Assembly: GCA_019096195.1 (NCBI GenBank)
Contig: JAGTXK010000012.1
Coordinates: 124,001 to 188,000 of the forward strand
Direction: 5' to 3'
Source of the DNA: Boletus sp. NGJ
Taxonomy: Eukaryota > Basidiomycota > Agaricomycetes > Boletales > Boletaceae
Length of the DNA stretch: 64,000 nt
Below are positions 58,901 through 64,000 of the stretch, in pieces. The notes under the pieces are model-generated. The model was not told the DNA's origin. It worked only from the letters and a program-made list of their open reading frames with translations, and did not search any database. The position numbers and the translations under genes were made by a program. Numbering within the stretch: position 1 is the stretch's first letter; each line of letters opens with the position of its first letter.

Positions 58901-61289
58901 GTTCTAGACACCTTTTCACCGCGAGTGTATACCACCTCTAGCCACGCCCACGCATCTCTGAGCAAAGACGACAGACAGCATGTATCGCAGCCTGTCCTTG
59001 TTGTCATCCTCAGAATCTTGCAACACGGTCGCCAGCATCGAGACCGGTTCAACGAAAGTCATCCGTGCAATAGTCAATGTTACAGATCTGATACATGGCA
59101 AGAAGCTAGGGAAATAAACAAATAAACACCAACGAAATGAACATCCAAAAAGCGTACGAGACACACTGGCGGACATTTCCCATGATGTTGCCCTTGGTAC
59201 AGCTCTGTGTAGTCAAAGTGATTAGAATCACCCTCGGCGAGTATCAACTGAGTCGGCCCCGCCACATATTTCACTGTGTAGTATATGCAGGTGGTAACGA
59301 CACAACGATACTATCACCATTTCTTCAATTTGCGCGTCAAGGTGGACACAAGAATAGTATGTGTCTTGAGCACGCGATGATGTCCTCATTGAGTGTCACT
59401 GGTTCGATACTGTGTATTGGGGGTTGGTCGTGACAAGAAGGTCCTCGTGATAGACGGGTTCCATGCAGCCACTGGGGTTCTAGTGTGTCAGAACAGACAT
59501 TACCCTAGACTGAGTGGAGACCCGTACCTCAGGACGATAATGATTGGCGAGTCAGTGCTGAAAAAAAGGTCCTGACTTTTTCTATATTTTCAAACTCGAT
59601 GCAACAATCGTTGGGTATCTGGAAGAGAAGTAGAAGAGACCGTTTGTACGCCCATGACAGCAGAGAATACGAGACAAAGTAGAAGACAAAGAAGAGGAAA
59701 ACAAAGTCTATGAAACGACTTGAGCTCTTTAGCACAGAAACATTGCAGCGAGAATTATACTAGCTTACGGCCAGACCAGAGAAGTCCCCGCATCAGTAAA
59801 TTCACAGCATTCTTTATTTGGCTTGTCCGGTGCTTCCCGCGTCTAATTTGTCTCGTGACATAATGTTAGTACCGTAAGTCAATCAAGGCGGATACATAGA
59901 TGAGGTCTACCAAGTCTTTACCTGTTTATCAGTCTTTACTGTACTTTTCACATGAGTTGTCCACATGGGAAAATTGGTCTTTGAAACATGTTCTATCTTT
60001 CATTGACTCCACCTGCTCAACCACTCACCAGATTTTGTCAGAAAGGATGCTGTTCAACTCAGATACTGAAACATCTTTCCCTTACTTCGATAAACACCTA
60101 TACCACTTAGCTAACGGACATCCCATGAATGATTACAAATTAGCTAACACCTAAGTCTCGACCCCATGTCTAGGCCCATGACATCATCCCCACGTCACAG
60201 AACACCCTAGAACATTACATCATTATTCTAGCATGTTCCATACCAGCCCTAATGTTAGTCTGTGCTCATACTCCATAGTATGAATAGTAGTGTATTCTGT
60301 AGTAGATATGCATTCTTGGAATTGTCATTCTATGCTTTGGATATTACCTTTGGGTGATCCTTCGTGTTGTTGGCCCTTTTCCTTTCAAATTCCAAGAATA
60401 CTCCTTGGTCGCTGGGCACTTTGCCCCCCAACTATCTTCCCCCATCACCACTGCCTCGCTGTTGTCCTTAACAATGAGCTTAAATCCCTTTCACTACTCC
60501 CCTCTCCCTGCATTTATCTGCTAGGACAGTTGTAGACCCCTTGGGCAATCCTATTTAGAAGAACCTAAGGAGTTTGATTAGTGATAGATGGAATCCCAGC
60601 CTATTTAGGTGGTTGTGGGTGTCGAACACAGGCTACAACTAGTGGAGACAATAAGGAGATTGGAGACCACTTGGTTCCACCTTACTACCCTCACACTCTT
60701 CCCACTTTCTGTTCTTGCGACCCTTAGGCTTAGAGGAACCCACTGGTGCATGTGACACACCTGAGTAGACCCTTGCTGAAACCATCACACATATGCTTGT
60801 CTGGTGTTATAAATACAGATAATGTTGCTATTGGGCATAGTGACAATATTTACCCATAATCAAATCCTGAACCATTCTGAAATCACATCCTGGAACCTTT
60901 AGTTCCAAGAGTTGCTTCAAAGATTTTCCCATGCCCTTCCGCAGGTTCCAAGATGGTCATTTTGGAACTGCTCCAAAACTGTTTCCAAAACTTTCCCATG
61001 CTTATTCCAAACTCGGAATGAGCTTTTATTACAGTTAGACTTCCCATCATTTCTTAGCTGATATTTACATATATTATGCTTCTCTTGAGCCTGTTCATAT
61101 AATATTACATATAACATAATATGAGCATACCTCCACCCATAGTATATATAGTTTCCACTCACTGACACACACCTCAGTCGTTTTCACCCTCTTAGGTAGC
61201 AGCTGAGGTGAGTCTCTTTTTACTTATCATTTACCTGTAGCTAATGTACTGTAGTCTTGGGCATTCCTGCCCTTTCTTAGATTCTGTCA
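58901..61289. other. Gene-poor DNA; right part probably includes the 5' LTR of fossil B2
   Basis: 59570-59760 is an inverted piece of module M (like 10370-10500). From about 59800 the sequence becomes CpG-poor. 61142-61152 has a TATATATAG box, and the stretch ending TTCTGTCA at 61289 directly precedes the primer-binding site, so the 5' LTR of B2 ends there; its start could not be fixed. Confidence 0.45.
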
Positions 61290-64000
61290 GGTTATGAGCC
61301 CTATTGGTGCAAGCTAAATAGTAACACTCAGTGACAACTCAATCTCACCTTGCACATCCCTGAGTGCACCTCAGTTCATCACGAACTCACTTCCACACCT
61401 TCCACCATGTCTTCCTCAGACACCATTCATCCAGAGGAAACCCCCACTGTACCAAACAATTATGAAATCTGGAAGGTTTGCATCTCAGCAAAACTTCATG
61501 CTGAAAAAGGTTTTGGCGTTACTACTGGAACAGACGTAAAGCCTGTTGTCAGCTCACCAAGTGTTGCTACCACTTCTGATGTCCGTGAATGGTAGCAACG
61601 TGATGAGAAGGCTTATGACATTATTTAGCAATGCATCTCCAATGCCCTTCTAATGAAGACTCACACCTGCTCCAGTGCCAAGGAACTCTTTGATGCTCTC
61701 ATAAAACTCCATGAAAGCCCAAACATCTCCTCCACCTTCTACCTTTTCCAACAACTCTTCAGTAGTATATGGAATGGGACTTCTGCTGTTGTCAAACACA
61801 TCTCCACACTTCGAACAGTGGAAGCTCACCTTGCTGGAATGAAGTTTTCAGTGGACAACAAAGTCCTTTCATTTATTCTTCTAAACTCCCTTTTGAAAAC
61901 TCTAGAATGGAAAATGTTCAAATCTTCTGTCATCAACACTATGGAAGACAGCAAACTCACCTTTGACACCATAGAAATCCAGATCACTGCAGAAGATGCA
62001 TGGCTCTACCCTTTCAGCCATTCTGAGTCTACCATGAAAGCTTCCAAACATTTCAAATCATTGACTCGTCCCTCAAACACCTCTTTCTAGTGTAAGCACC
62101 ACCTCTCATCAATCCATAACTTCTTCAACTGCAACACATACAAAAAGTGGGTCTCTGAGCTAAGAAAAGGAGGGTTTAGGAAGTTGGAGAAAGGAAAGGA
62201 TAAGGCAAATGCAGTGGAGGAAACTCCAGATCCTCAAGATATGGCGAACATAGCTAGAGAACATGTATCTCGCTCCACAATGCAATGTGTTCATGCCTAC
62301 TTGTCATCTGAACCTAAAAGCAGTGAAAGCAACACACTAATCATCGATTTTGAAGCATCTTCACACATTGTTCCTCATTGCTCTTGATTCAGAACGTACC
62401 ATTCATTACACCCTCCTCATTCTGTAACCCTCAGAGATGATTCCAACACCATGGCTATAGGAATTGGAACAGTACCACTTATCTCACAAGTGTCTGAAAC
62501 CACCTATGAGATAATTCTATCTGATGTTCTCCTGATTCCTGAGTTCTGGATCTCCCTCATCTCTGTGAACTGACTTGCTTCTGCCAGTCTTTCCACTACC
62601 TTTCTGGCCAGTTCTGACATGTGCTATTTTTGGAAGCACTGGAACACCATATTTGCTGCCACACAGAAAATTGGACCATATCATGCAAGGATTAATTCAA
62701 ATGATCAGAAGGAAGCAGCACATGCCACAGTAGACATAAATCTTCTACACTGACATATGGACCATGTCTCAGTTCACCACATTCAACAGATGGTGAAACC
62801 TGGACAACTCCAAGGGATAGACACACTAAGTGGTTCACCAACATTTTGTGAAGCATGTATCCATGGAAAGATGAAGAAACTATCCTTCAAACTTCAAGAT
62901 GGATCTTGCACCACTTGCCCACTTGAAATGATCCACACAGATGTTGGAGGCCCAATAACTCCAAGATCCTGGGAAGGCTATAGATTTTGGATTGTCATTG
63001 TAGATGACTTCACCCATTTCTCTTGGGTCTACTTCATAAAACACAAAAACAAAGGACTTGGAATCTACAACCAGTGGAAAACAGATGTCAAAACACTCCT
63101 TTGCACTGAGATAGGACAAGAGGACTTCTCAGAATTCTATGTCAAGTTTGTCAGAAGTGATGGATGAACTGAGTATGTCAATAAGGCATTCTGAAGTCAG
63201 TTCCGAACCGATGGAACACTCCATGAGATCTTGGCTCCATATACTCTGGAACAAAATGGATTAGTGGAACAGATGAACCAGATCCTATGTACTCTTGCAA
63301 ACACCATGCTAGAAGAATCCAAACTTCCAAAGTCTTTCTGGGCCGATGCAATGGCCACTGCTGCTTATGTTACTGCACGGAGCCCAACTTCTAGACTTGA
63401 TGGAAAGGTACCCTACCAAGTCTTTTTCAATTGCCAAGTCGATCCCTCCTTCTTTTGACCTTTTGAATGTCCAGCATACAGTATATATACACACCAAAGA
63501 AACAATGAGGAGGGAAATTCCAACCACATGGAAAGAAATGCATCATGATTGGATACATGTATGAACAACAAGCCTATAAGCTCCTGGACATAGAACATCA
63601 AACTATCATCTCCAGTTCACATATTACTTTTGATGAAACCGGAACCATCTCTGGGATTGAGTCAGCTCCATGAAATGGCCCTGCTGTTGAGGGACAGTGG
63701 GAGGGCCTAATTCTAGAGCATCTTTATCAATCAGAGAACAACAGTGGAGATAATGAAGACTGCTGTCCATCCAATTCTGGACCAGTGGGAGAAGATGTAG
63801 CTCCAGCAGATGTTTTCAAACGACCAGCAAGCCCCGCCATACTAGAGATTATAGATCAATTTGAACAAATTGTATATGACCACACTGAGCAGTGTGAGCA
63901 TGGCTGACCTCAATTTGTATGACGGGACCAAGCAGGGCAGAGGTAATCAAGTACCAATGTAGACAACCACACTGCACAGGGTGAGGGTGACTGGCCTCAA
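61290..64000 (+). mobile_element. Ty1/copia fossil B2 (runs off the window)
   Basis: Plus-strand copia element related to B1. Primer-binding site 61290-61301 (GGTTATGAGCCC); gag from about 61.4 kb (YEIWKVCISAKLHAEKGFGV) to about 62.2 kb; protease region about 62.35 kb; pre-integrase and integrase about 62.65-63.45 kb (VDINLLH, HTDVGGPI, WVYFIKHKNK); start of the linker and reverse transcriptase region to the window end. Broken, with several breaks in the part visible. CpG-poor, so old. Confidence 0.8.

Noticed and set aside
59390-59440. Possible tRNA gene from a GGTTCGA-like box
   Set aside because: No matching A box and no cloverleaf arms could be drawn around it; other GGTTCGA hits fall inside P450 exons.
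1-64000. Secondary metabolite gene cluster
   Set aside because: Several P450s are present, but no terpene cyclase, PKS, NRPS, prenyltransferase or methyltransferase signature was seen, and the P450s are copies of one gene.

Overview
The window looks like nuclear DNA of a filamentous basidiomycete (Agaricomycetes; Boletales is my guess from memory of similar WD40 families, low certainty). Reasons: many introns of about 50-65 bases with GT/GC..AG ends, an expanded P450 family with the basidiomycete FGHGRHAC-PGRFFA heme region, a fungal Zn2Cys6 motif, and Ty1/copia elements with initiator-tRNA(Met) anticodon-arm primer sites. No operon, CRISPR or rRNA is seen.

Two gene families dominate and are interleaved. 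(1) Six copies of one cytochrome P450: A (1-1197, +, cut by the window edge), B (15678-17776, +, whole), C (24831-25682, +, broken 5' half), D (28302-30429, +, whole), E (35338-37456, -, frame whole but one splice donor lost), F (55045-57168, -, whole). I rebuilt 12 exons for B, D, E and F, including a 12-base micro-exon. (2) Five copies of a seven-blade WD40 protein with a basic disordered linker and hydrophobic tail: U1 (2082-4143, -, frameshifted), U2 (7262-9365, -, whole), U3 (11436-13452, -, broken), U4 (31740-33855, +, whole, 576 aa), U5 (51130-51830, +, relic). Flanks of both families are duplicated too, including an unrecognised, partly coding module ('module M') that sits divergently 5' of the WD40 genes.

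Layout: 0-15 kb, P450-A then three WD40/module M units; 15-18 kb, P450-B; 17.8-24.3 kb, a CpG-poor tract with decayed Zn2Cys6, Tc1/mariner and LINE remains; 24.5-30.4 kb, P450-C, a stray condensin SMC4 fragment and P450-D; 30.4-34 kb, an inverted module M/WD40 unit; 35-38 kb, P450-E; 38.4-51 kb, nested fossil copia elements with a solo LTR; 51-58.9 kb, WD40 relic, module pieces and P450-F; 58.9-64 kb, gene-poor DNA and the start of another copia fossil.

Function: the P450s are probably ER-anchored monooxygenases of unknown substrate; the WD40 proteins are probably scaffolds. No terpene cyclase, PKS or NRPS gene was seen, so this reads as a tandem/segmental amplification locus and not as a complete biosynthetic cluster.
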